Part shown: in pieces, positions 46,114 through 57,479 of the stretch | How positions within the stretch are numbered: position 1 is the first letter of the stretch | Layout of the letters: every line of letters starts with the position of its first letter | Source of the DNA: Vitellaria paradoxa | Taxonomy: Eukaryota; Streptophyta; Magnoliopsida; Ericales; Sapotaceae | Direction of reading: 5' to 3' | Assembly (NCBI GenBank): GCA_019916065.1 | Contig: CM034241.1 | Coordinates: 16,235,228 to 16,299,227 of the forward strand | DNA: 64,000 nt | Notes under the pieces: generated by a model | Seen by the model: the letters and a program-made list of their open reading frames with translations, nothing else | Told to the model about the DNA's origin: nothing | Databases searched by the model: none | Made by a program: the position numbers and the translations under genes

Positions 46114-49100
46114 ATGCAATCGAATTCCATGAAGCTGTCGCCTTTCGATCTCATGACTGCGATCCTGAAGGGAAGGAGCCTGGACCCCTCGAATGTCTCA
46201 TCGTACGCCAGCCAGTCACCGCTGGCGGCGCTGTTGGGGAACCGAGAGCTTTTGATGATACTGACGACGTCAGTTGCGGTGCTGATCGGCTGCGTTGTTG
46301 TTCTTTTGCGGAGGCAATCGGCCAGCCAGAACTCGGCCAAGGCGGTTAAGCAGCTAAAGCCAGTGGCGGTGAAGACAGAGCCGGAGCCGCAAGTCGACGA
46401 CGGCGAGATGAAGGTCACTGTCTTCTACGGCACCCAGACCGGCACCGCCGAAGGTTTCGCTAAGGTTGGTTGATTACCAATTTGGCTCTGTTGGATTAGA
46501 TTGCAACTATGAAGCAGACACCTTCAAAATGGGAAATGGCATGCATCCTTATTCGACTACATATATTCTCGCATACCAAAATGTGTTTTGGGAATAAAAA
46601 AAAAAAGTTTATTTTTTTTAAACTAGCTACTAATAATTATTTTTGGTAGATAATTTTTTATTTTGTTTTTTTGGTTCGTTTGATATTTTTATTTTTCATA
46701 ATTTAAAAAAAATTTAAAATATAAACAAATAATTTTGATTGTTTGAAAAAGAAAAAAAAAAGTGAGACTTCAGAGCCTGGTTCCCCTGTGTACGTTATAT
46801 TCATAATTTGCAGGCACGGATGGAAAGTGACGGAATCGTTAAGGTGGTTGTCAAAATGTACTTAAATACTCGGCTGCAAATAATAAGTCTGGCAATTGTC
46901 TACCCCCAACCCCCTTTCTCTCCCCAGTGACTTGGAAGGGTAAAATTGTCAATTTGAAAGATACATCGATTGTGCCCTGATCAGCGCAGGCTAGGACAAA
47001 AAGTCTGACAATTGCGCCAGCACATAACAAGACAACAATAATAATTCTGGCAATTGGCCGGCCACTGACTTTGAAGGGTAAAACCGTTATTTTGAAAAAA
47101 AAAAGGCAAGGATTGTGCTCCGGTCTTAAGAATCTGCGCTTTGGCAGTATCGCTAGCCTAAAAATACTTTAAAGTTCGTATTTTTTTGTCGAATCCTGTT
47201 GAGTTTCTATTATCAGTTTTTATATTATTATCAGTTGCGGTTTGTTATTTGTTAGATTGACCTTAAGTGGTTGTTTTACTGATTAAATTAACATTTTTTG
47301 AATTTGTTGTTTCGTCGGGTGCTTGACTGATTCATCTACTAAAATTTTCAGGCACTTGCGGAGGAAGCAAAAGCAAGATATGAAAAGGCGACCTTTAAAG
47401 TAGTTGATTTGGTGAGTTTGAATTTTCTTTTTAATTTTTGGCGTGATTGATGTAAAGATCCTTTCGGACTTCTATTGTTGATGAACTTTGTTACTGATGT
47501 TGATGTTTTTGACGGAATGAATTGTTGATGTAGGACGAGTATGCTCCTGATGATGAAGAATATGAGAAGTTGAAGAAAGAGAGTCTGGCATTTTTTTTCT
47601 TAGCTACGTGAGTTTCATTGCTATATGACTCAAATCGCATGCAGACACGTGCATTGATGCTCTATTTTTTTTTTTTTTTGGTAAGTGCATTGATGCTCTA
47701 TTGTATCAATATAATGATGTATTAACTATATTTGTTTGCCTGTCTGTTGCTGTAGATATGGAGATGGTGAGCCAACTGACAATTCTGCGCGGTTCTATCA
47801 ATGGTTTACGGAGGTATATTTGATTAATTTGAATGTATTTTACTATCGCATCTTTTTTCTTTTTCATGAAGTAGATTTTAGAGGTTCGTTCCTGGTGTAC
47901 ATGATCCTTCATAGGGTAAAGAGAGAGGGGAATGGCTTCAGAATCTTACATATGGAGTGTTTGGCCTTGGCAACAGGCAGTATGAGCATTTCAACAAGGT
48001 CTGGATTGAATTTTTTTTTTTTTTTTTTTAAGTTTTTTAGCGACTTCACCCATATCTGTGTGTTTGGACGTGTTGGTGTTGTTTTCATTGACTGAACGTT
48101 TGAATTTGTATCTGCCATTGGGAAACAGATTGCAAAGGTGGTGGATGACCAACTTACTGAGCAAGGTTTGTGTCTAGTTTTTGGTTTGTGTCGTACCTTT
48201 TATGCCAATCTGTGGGGATTTAAAGATTTTGTTATAAAAACTACTGTACTTACAGGAGTTGATCTTAAGGTGTTTTTTACTAATGGTTTATTGGACTTGG
48301 AAATTAGTAGTAGTCAGTGGTGGATTTAGCATGGGGCGAGCGGGGGCAGTCACCCCCACTGGCTGGAAAATCTATATATATTTTGTATAAATTTTTTATT
48401 TTTTAATACATAATATATAAATTGCCCCAATTGAATTTTAAATTTGCCTTTTTTAAATACATCTAATAATTTTTTTGTATGGTCAAATTAATTAAATTTT
48501 TTCACTTTTTTACTTAATTACAATAACGTGCTCAACCCAAAAGTTGTCAAAAATTTTACCAAACAATCAAAAATTGTAAAAAGTTACTAAAAATTGTTAA
48601 AAATTGCTATTTGTTTCACCAAATGCACCAAAAATTATAACTAGCAACTTTTGGCAAAAAATATCAAAAGTTACTAAAATTTGGACTTCTAAATGGTACT
48701 TAAAGTTTGTCATTTAAAAATTTTTCATGTTTGTTTTTGTTTAATTTTGCCTCCACTCAACAAAATTTATGGATTCGCCCTTGGTAGTAGTAATGCTTGT
48801 TCATTTGCCATGCCATTATGTGATGTGGGACAAAAGCCAGGGAGGGGTCTCCAACAGGAGATTTTCTTTTGCCAGGAAGATGAGTGGTGGCAAAGAGGGC
48901 CTTGGTTAATTTACTTCATTTCCTAGCAAAAATGCTTGTTCATTTGCTATATCAAGAAAATTTCAAAACTTTGACAAACTGTGGTCTAGCTCATGGCCTA
49001 TATTTTTAATATTACCATTTATTGTACTTAGTCCTAACAATACATGTTATTGCATTGCAGTATGCCCATGGACTGTCATAAGACTCTAGCTTTAATTTTC

Positions 49101-50955
49101 CGTATAGATATCTTGTTTGGACTATTTGTTTATCAACTTTGGTTTGAGTAAGTAGCCTAATTGCAAGCATGCCCTAGTTGATTTTGTTTTTCAAGAAAGT
49201 TAGAAGATGAAATTAAGCTTACAACTTGCCCGTTAGCTGAATGGTATCATTGATAGATATGTTCGCAAGCATTGAAATTCTTCTTGTTGTGATTGCTTAT
49301 AGAATGTGGAGTGATATCTTATATAAGTCACTTAGGCTTTACATTGGAAAATAAATCATGTGAAAAAGATGATGCTGTGGAATATAAACAGAGAAATCAT
49401 TTCCCTCTGGCTGGTGGGTAGAGTGTAATATGTCTTTTTCAAAATTTGATCGTTACCTTTAGTAGTTGTTTCTTTCGGCAGCTGCAGTTGTCATGATTAT
49501 TTTTATTGTTTGCAGGTGGCAAGCGTCTTGTTCCAGTGGGTCTTGGAGATGATGATCAGTGCATTGAAGATGACTTTGCTGCTTGGTATTAAAAACATGA
49601 AACTACCTGGAATTCGTTGCATCCACACTTCTTTTTTCACTCAAGATAAATACGTGGAATAAAAGCTTAGAGATTTTTGTTATTGTTGCTAATGTAGGCG
49701 GGAGTTGGTGTGGCCTGAGTTGGATCAGTTGCTTCGGGATGAGAATGATGCAACTGTTGCAACTCCTTACACTGCTGCTGTTTTGGAATATCGTGTTGTA
49801 TTTTATGACGATAGAGATGCATCCCAATTGGACAACAGTTTGAGCAAGGCAAATGGTCATACTGTTTATGATGCTCAACATCCATGCAGGTACCAAAGAA
49901 TACTTAAATCCTGGACTTTTAGCTAGCCATTTAATTAGAACAGTTTCTTCATATAAACCAACAAATATTTTGTCTCTGAATTAAGGGCTAATGTGGCTGT
50001 GAAAAAGGAGCTTCATACTCCAGCCTCTGATCGATCTTGCACCCATCTGGAATTTGACATTTTTTGCACTGGACTTTCGTAAGTTTCAACTCTGGTCTAC
50101 TTAATTGTGGAAGCATATATCTATTAGGTGGTGATAAGTTTTTATATATTTGTTCTCCTATGGCTTTTCGTAGAAAAGAACTGCCCTTATGATATCTTTA
50201 TAATTTTGGTGAGAATTATAGCTTTCAATCATCCAAGTTATTGAAATATCTTTATCGTTATTCACTTCATTTCTACTCAGATATGAAAGTGGGGACCATG
50301 TGGGTGTGTACTGTGAGAATCAAATTGAAACTGTGGAGGCAGCCGAAAAGTTATTGAGTTTATCACCTGACACTTATTTCTCTATTCACACTGATAAAGA
50401 GGATGGCACACCTCTTAGTGGAAGTTCTTTGCCACTACCGTTTCCACCCTGCAGTTTAAGAACTGCACTTACTCGCTATGCGGATCTTTTGAGCTATCCT
50501 AAAAAGGTAGATCTTTTATTTTTATTGATGCGTTATAAATAAAATTATCGTATGAAATCTGATTTGTTAATTCATTAAATCCAGTCTGCATTGCTTGCTC
50601 TGGCCGCTCATGCTTCTGATCCAAGTGAAGCTGAACAATTGAGACATCTTGCATCTCCTGCCGGAAAGGTTTGCTGTGTTTTCATTTAAAGCTGGTCCCT
50701 CTATTGTCCTTCAAAGTATATGTTTCTTTTCAAGTATATTTTTGTCTCCAGTTTTAGCTTATCAGAAAATATGTTTCTTCTATCTGCAGGATGAATATGC
50801 AGAGTGGGTAGTTGCAAGTACGAGAAGCCTCCTTGAGGTCATGGCAGAATTCTCATCAGCCAAACCTCCGCTTGGAGTTTTCTTTGCATCAATTGCACCA
50901 CGCTTGCAGCCAAGATATTATTCAATTTCATCCTCCCCAAGGTGAATAGATTCCA

Positions 50956-50994
<39 letters not shown>

Positions 50995-53379
50995 CACTGT
51001 GGGACTATAAACTTAATACTGTTACTATACTAACCATTATTTGTAAGGTTGTCTGACGAATTATTATGTTATACAATGCTACTCCTCTTTTAAAATTATA
51101 TTGCACACTTAAAACATGTGAATCAAGGTTCGTGGCTCCCATTGTAAAATTTATGCCTAATCGACTTGGACTAGTTTAAATGGTAATATTGGATGATCCA
51201 AATATGTATCAATTAGCCAATGACTCATTGTAGGAGGTTTTCCATTAGGAACTATTCCTGAAACATTAGCTGTATGTGCATGGAGGAGGGTTTACATGAT
51301 GTACCTGTCTTGAAATTTAGAGAACAAAAATCATGAAACTATGGAATGTGAGGAGGTGGTTTAAAACTTTAAATTATTGGTGTCATTTTTTGGAAGTAGA
51401 GGAATAAAAACCTTGGATTGGAATATGTACTGCCTGGTCGCATCTCATATTATCTTCATTTACATTTCCAGGAATATTTGGAGAATGAGAGTGTTCCTTG
51501 TCACTTCGCAGTATTATTTCAATAACTTCGCATGCTTACTATTTTCAATTATGTTCTACAGGATGGCACCGTCCAGAATTCATGTCACTTGTGCATTAGT
51601 TCATGAGAAGACACCAACAGGACGGATTCACAAAGGAGTGTGTTCAACTTGGATGAAGGTGTCATTCTATGTTTTAGATCAAAAATTTTTATTTTTATTC
51701 TGTGATGGGTTGTCAATAAGGGGGCTAATGTTTTGATCTCATTAAAAGTAAAAATAGACAAGTATTTGTGGGAAAAGAAGTATAAATGATTTTTGGAATG
51801 ATCATATGACAGGGGTCATTCAGATTTATAATTACATTATGTTGTCTTTCATGCTACATTCAGCAATATTGATTTTTAACCTGAATGAGGCTGGTATCCC
51901 ATTTTTCAACCCGCTGAAGCTTTTTGTCATTATTTGGTCACTTGGCAGGATGCTGTGCCACTAGAGGATAGCCATGATTGCAGCTGGGCACCCATTTTTG
52001 TTAGGCAATCTAACTTCAAACTTCCTACTGACACTAAAGTGCCTATCATCATGATTGGTCCTGGCACTGGATTGGCTCCTTTTAGGGGTTTCCTGCAGGT
52101 TTGGACTGATGTTTCATTATTTAGCTATTGTTAGACTTACTAAAGAAGAATAATGAAGCTAACTTGTCTATAATATTTCAGGAAAGATTAGCTTTGAAAG
52201 AATCCGGAGCTGAGCTGGGATCTGCCATCCTGTTCTTTGGATGCAGGAACCGGAACATGGTAAGTGATTTTACTGGTCAGTTAGATGAATTCTCCACGAA
52301 TAATGCATTTTCTAATAACGATTTTGATGAAATGTATTCTATCTTTACAGGATTATATTTATGAGGATGAACTGAAAAACTTTGTTGAATCTGGTGCAAT
52401 TTCTGAGCTGGTTGTTGCTTTTTCACGTGAGGGTCCCACTAAAGATTATGTGCAACATAAGATGGCCGAGAAAGTATGGCATCATCTCACCTACTACCCT
52501 TCAAATAAAATAAAATATTAGAAGACTTTACCCATATTTTATTTTGGGACGGTTAAGAAGAATCTGTTGCTTTTTTGCGCATTCAGGCATTAGATATCTG
52601 GAGCATGCTCTCTCAAGGAGGATATATTTATGTTTGTGGGGATGCCAAAGGCATGGCCAGGGATGTCCACCGAACTCTCCACACCATTGTGCAAGAGCAG
52701 GTACATGCATATGGATTATATCTGGTTAGAAAACTGTAAGCAGATGTATGTGGTGTCACTGTCCACCCACCTACATAAAGTAAGAAGGTTGCATAGTTGC
52801 AACTGCTCACGTGTCCTTTTCATGGGGGTTAGAAGGGAGAGGGAGGCGACCTTGACAAAGAGCCTCCAACTTGGGTTGCTTTTCTGTGGTGTTGACACAG
52901 AAAGACTTGGGCCATTATTGGCTGGTTTTAAAAGAGAAAACTAATAAAACTGCTTCGACTTTTTCTTGCATGCAGAAGTCCGTCCATCCATCCGTCCGTC
53001 GTGGAAGCACAGTGGACCTAATTCACCTGAAAAATTACACTCATACCTCATTGTTTTTGCCCATATTACTTGGGGAAATTGTACTTTGCCTTGTTATTTT
53101 TCCACTTTTCCCCCCTAATCACCTGGAAATTGTATTTTTGCTCCCATTGGCTATAAATCTTGGGTCCGCCCCTGCATGAAAATGGAAGCATTGAATCCCA
53201 TTTGATGTCGGGGATTCTAGAGTCCTATTTGTTTTAGTTTATATGTTACGGTTTTCTTGACAAAGACGTAATAAATAGCGTGTGATGTTTGATTTCAGGG
53301 ATCTCTGGACAGCTTCAAGGCTGAGAGCATTGTGAAGAATTTGCAGATGAATGGAAGGTATTTGCGTGACGTGTGGTGA
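46114..53379 (+). CDS. CPR: NADPH-cytochrome P450 reductase, 18 exons, intact
   Basis: Moves electrons from NADPH through FAD and FMN to microsomal P450s on the ER membrane. Exons: 46114-46464, 47352-47411, 47534-47607, 47756-47813, 47915-47998, 48129-48165, 49516-49585, 49698-49889, 49986-50078, 50281-50506, 50585-50668, 50790-50941, 51562-51658, 51949-52098, 52182-52259, 52351-52473, 52587-52700, 53299-53379. All introns are GT/AG and phases agree; 2124 nt encode 707 residues plus stop, the usual length. Residues 47-66 form the membrane anchor after a Ser-rich leader. FMN site: TQTGTAEG (107-114), [11 protein letters not shown] (161-171), [11 protein letters not shown] (198-208). FAD site: [10 protein letters not shown] (485-494), GVCSTWMK (519-526). 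NADPH site: [14 protein letters not shown] (563-576), [17 protein letters not shown], terminal Trp707. The Met at 46114 was chosen because upstream codons are out of family register and [13 protein letters not shown] is a typical N-terminus. The leader suggests class II (ATR2-like); that subclass is inference. No stop or frameshift is present. Confidence 0.97.
47665..47684 (-). mobile_element. Tail-only LINE insertion in CPR intron 3, 20 bp
   Basis: The insert on the minus strand is TTACC followed by A15. It is flanked by a perfect 16-bp duplication GTGCATTGATGCTCTA (47649-47664 and 47685-47700). TTACC+A matches the extreme 3' end of the LINE tails at 40034 and 44053. It lies in intron 3 (47608-47755), 55 bp before exon 4. 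Confidence 0.8.
48315..48783. mobile_element. hAT-type MITE in CPR intron 6, 469 bp
   Basis: Left end CAGTGGTGGATTTAG; the reverse complement of the right end is CAAGGGCGAATCCAT. Both are flanked by a perfect 8-bp duplication GTAGTAGT (48307-48314 and 48784-48791), the hAT target length. A GGGGGCAGTCACCCCC palindrome follows the left end. There is no coding sequence. The element makes up over a third of the 1350-bp intron without touching its splice sites. Confidence 0.8.
50961..50992 (+). repeat. (CT)16 microsatellite in CPR intron 12
   Basis: Perfect CT repeat starting 19 bp after the exon 12 donor site. Confidence 0.9.
53050..53174. mobile_element. hAT-like terminal fragment in CPR intron 17
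   Basis: The stretch ending at 53174, read on the minus strand, begins CAGGGGCGGACCCAAG, a common end of plant hAT MITEs and similar in type to the intron 6 element. A matching left end and 8-bp duplication could not be found, so it is partial or degenerate. Confidence 0.4.
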
Positions 53380-55485
53380 TTATTATTCTTCCATTGCAGT
53401 CATATTTGTAAAAATTGGGGGGGGGGGGGGGGGGAGAAGAGACTGCATAAAAATTAGTTATATAGCATTTGAGGCCAATCTACTGGGATTAAAAGAAGCC
53501 TTGTGATGGCGAGGCAAATTGGGAAGCCTACTTGCCTTGCTCGTATTAGTGACTCCGTAAGTTGGTTTTGTGATTCAATTTACCATGAGAGTGGAGGATG
53601 TTTTGGTTCATGTAATTTATATATGTTATACACAACATGATAGGATAGCAATACTCTTTTTGGCAGTTAATCACCTGTAATTTTGCTCTACTGAGGCTGA
53701 AGATTAATTGTATTGTTTGAAAAACGATTGATTTTGAACTCTCTGTATCTAAAGTTATTGGCTTAGAAAGTGCAAGTGCAATGTCTTTGAAGGAAACTCA
53801 TGGAAACCTAGAATAGATCCTTATTTTGAGCTCAAAATTCATTCCTATTCATCAGTAGTTCCTTCTGCTGTTGCCTGGAATTGAGATTATGAAGCATGGA
53901 AATGGAGCAAATCCGGCAGCCATGGGTGCAATTTCAAAGCTAAATTGAAGTTGTTGAATGCCCCAAAGCTAAGCACAGGTAGGTGAAAGAAACCAGAAGG
54001 CAGTGGCAATGTGGCATGCAATACTTAACTATACTTAAAAAAAGGTAGAAGACATTGAGAGTTTATTCCAAATGAAAAGTGTTTTTCGCGGTGAAATATA
54101 TGAAATAATCGTAGTTCATTGAAAATTATTTTACATTAAAGCTTCATTTGTTTTAATGAAATATATTGGGGGGAAAACATTTTTAATCATGTTTTTGAAA
54201 AATATTTTCTTGAAATACGAGTAAACGTGTTCTCCTCAAAATCATTTTTTATTGAAATAAATTTAGCCTTAAAATAAGATTGGGATTTGGGAGTAGGATT
54301 TTAGGAAGGAAATTTATTGCGTGGGTTAGAGATTCGTTGGTTAATAAAAATTTGGTGTTAACGGTAATTCTAACATACCAATAAAGTAAAAATATTTATA
54401 CACATTAAAATTCTAAGGTAAATAATAATACACTCTTTCATTAATCAATGATAATACTCTTTCATTAACTTTCCTCACTCTACATTATTTTTTTCATTAA
54501 AACTATTGTGGAGTGTGGGAAGTGAGTGCAAATATTCTCACCCAATTCCTAATCATAATCAATTGATTTTGTCTTAGGTGATAAATTTAAATTTTTAAAA
54601 TTTAACATTCTGATGATTAAAATTTAAGGTGAATATATGCCTTAATTTTATTAAATTGTTACGCTACATCATGTTGATAACGTGGTATCATTATTACACC
54701 GCTCATCGGCAGGGTTGGATTGGAGTGGGTAATAAAAATATTGTGAATGTTTATAAACTTCATTGGAGTAGAAAGGGCCCAGAGATAGGATCTTTGATTT
54801 CCCCTCTCACGACACGAATTGTAGAATCTGGCTCTGCATTCCCCCAATTTAAAATTTTTGTATTCTTTTCTTAAAAGGAAAAAAAAATTATGTACTGAAT
54901 AGCATGTTAGTTTGGTTACTAGTACAGACATATTGATATCAATGTGTTTCAACGTACTAGTTTGAATTTATTATTATAAAAATATATATTTATCCAAAAA
55001 AAAAAAAGATACCTATATAAAAAGTAAAATATATTATTCGAATAAGTATATATATATATATATATAACACAAGTTATAAATTAATATTATGTTTTAATGT
55101 TTTTGTTAATAAAGGCAACTAGTTTAATATGTTTCATGTTTTATAGAAAGAATTAATAAAATATAGTTGAAAATAATTACGTAGAATTGGGCATGTTATG
55201 GCTAGAATTTTCATTTGTCATTATTAATTCGACAAAGTTTAGAAAACCAAATAAAAAATTAAGATAGAGCATTAGAATTTTGGAAGTTTTGATATAACTT
55301 AAGAAATTTCAGTATAGTCAATAAAAATTAGAATCAAGACCTAATTAAGTATAACCGCAATTTGTCTAAGGTAAAGACTACATCTAACAATTCATTTTCT
55401 AACTATATAATTTCTTTGCACATAAGTTTAGGTCTTGTTACTGTAACAAATAACATGTGGTTTATTATACTTCCATTACCATAAT
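53380..55485 (+). other. CPR 3' flank and AT-rich intergenic DNA
   Basis: The 3' UTR must lie at the start, but no single polyadenylation signal stands out. An unbroken run of 18 G lies at 53417-53434. Farther on are AT-rich stretches, a (TA)n run near 55050-55065 and no recognisable gene. Confidence 0.45.
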
Positions 55486-55489
55486 ACAA

Positions 55490-55860
55490 CTCCTATAGCA
55501 AAATCACTCGTATCAATCATGAGCTCGAAAAAGGAAGTGACCAATTAGCATGATAGGCACATTGTTCAAAGATTCCTTGAGCTTATCAAAAAATTTCTGG
55601 CATTGGGGCTTCTACTCAAAAGATTTGTCATGATTCAAAAGATGACACTAGGGCTTAGACATGGTTCTAAAAAACTAAATGAACCACTGGTAAAACCACC
55701 ATTCCCAAAAAATAATCTAACATCCTTCACATTCCTAGGGGTGGGTAATCTTTGTATTAGCTCAACCTTAGCTTTATCCATCTCAATCCTTTTGTTGAAG
55801 CTATGTAATCTAGAATGACACCTTGTGTCACTATAAAGTGACACTTTTCCTAATTCAAAA
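55490..55860 (-). pseudogene. Gypsy reverse transcriptase C-terminal/RNase H junction, broken
   Basis: The minus strand encodes EKCHFIV, then after a change of frame KGIEMDKAKVELIQRLPTPRN, VKDVRLFFGNGGF, and farther on FFDKLKESLNNVPI and SDFAIGVVLW. This is the conserved linker between Ty3/gypsy reverse transcriptase and RNase H. Stops and frameshifts break it. It pairs with the fragment at 60690-61110 as the two ends of one pol region. Confidence 0.75.
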
Positions 55861-55869
55861 TAGGATTAC

Positions 55870-56920
55870 GTAATGTTAATAAAGCTACCAAATGGACTTA
55901 TTATAAATGTGGTCTTAGCCTGATTTTCAAGAGCTATTTTGTAACAGTCTTGCTCCTCCCTTAATCTTGCCTTTACCTATGGTGGCAATGGCAATGAATT
56001 ATCTAGTTGCAGATGGTGTTTCGAGGACACCAGCCTCCAAAGAAGAGAAAGTATTCTCAGAATTATACTTTTGCTGTTCATCAACTTCATTACGCAGCTA
56101 TTTATATCGACAGTTGTAACAGACATTTAACTTTGGTTACTCCTTAACTAGAGTTAACCTAACAGCTCAACTAACTGTTCTAACTACTAACTATTTTATA
56201 CATTGGATAGATAGATCACTATAACTGTGCCTAAGCCCATGGTGAAGTCTAATGATGTTAGGACCCAATTGTAATAAGAGTAAAGCTTTAGGCTTGTTCT
56301 CGAGCCACTATTCAGTCCACCTGTGCTCTATTACTCAGCCCAAACTCAACTGCAGACCAGCTAAATTATCCTTTAACCTCTTTAACTTGCTCTTTTTGCC
56401 TTCTCCCAAGTATAGCCAGCTCCCCCCTTTCATCATTAGCATCACCTACCCCTATCATATCTTTAGCTCCCTCTTTTGATTGGACCGTTGAAGGTGGACA
56501 TGTGTTGGCACTAGATTGAGATTACCCGAGGTAGCATTCCATCCCTTCATCTTTATTGAATCTTGGTCAATCTGAGGACTCACCACGCTCAGCTTTTCAC
56601 TCTGGCTTCTTTGCTTGTTGCTGAGTTCTTCGTTCCCTAGAGATGGAGTTCGGCTCATTTCTGTTCTCTTTTTTTCTATTTCATTTTTAGGTTTTCAGTA
56701 CAGCCTCTTTGTATATTGGTCATATAACATATTTCTAAATAATTATAACAAAAAATCATCTAGAAAATAATAGAAAGCTTGCCCCAACTACCTTCTTTAA
56801 AACTTAACAGGAGAAGAAAATAGTCCTTCTTAGTCACGATGTTTTGATAGTATATATGCATGCTCTTTATCACATTTGGATCCTACTGGGCACTAACCCG
56901 TATTACTCATTCTTAACTAC
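55870..56920 (-). mobile_element. Unresolved segment, part possibly a copia-type LTR
   Basis: On the minus strand TTAGAACAGTTAGTTGAGCTG (about 56190) is followed by TAACTCTAGTTAAGG and a TATAAATAG box near 56094-56105, a layout seen in several plant copia LTRs. Limits and target duplication were not found. The rest (56220-56920) has no recognised feature. Confidence 0.3.
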
Positions 56921-57479
56921 AAGGAGTCTAAATGGGTTGGGTCGATCCTGGCCCGCCCTTTGACCTAAAGTCAACTCGACCCACAGGTGACCCACCCCAA
57001 CTAACCCTCCTCTTTTTCAGATCGAATCGGGTCAAGCCAGGGTCACCAATCCCCGCCCCTGACTAGCCCCAGTTGATGTAGTCTATTTTTTTAATATTTT
57101 TAATACTTTTTATTTTTATTTTTTAAAGTAAATAAAATATAAAATAAAACTCAAATAAACAAATTAAAATAATTATTGAAAAAAACAAAAATTTATTAAA
57201 TAATAAGCAATTACATAATTAACATTAAATTCAAAATTACAAATGTAGAATTATAAAAAAAAAAAAAAACAAATGATAGAGTGATAAATAGGTGCATCAT
57301 TTCACGTCTTATACATCCCAACTAGGTTGGCACCTATAGTGACTATCATTTGCAAATATTACTCTATCTATACATCATTATCATCCATTACTAGATCTAC
57401 TAGTGCGTTCTTCTCTTTCACCCAAATACATTGTATCAAAGTCAAGGGTAAGTTGCTATTTTTCGACGTCTTCTTGTTG

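Noticed and set aside
46035..46418. 127-codon minus-strand frame opposite CPR exon 1
   Set aside because: Shadow of the GC-rich first exon; the + strand encodes the conserved reductase N-terminus.
53417..53434. G18 run as a special quadruplex element
   Set aside because: A homopolymer of this length may be partly a sequencing or assembly artefact; there is no G-tract spacing that would single out a quadruplex.
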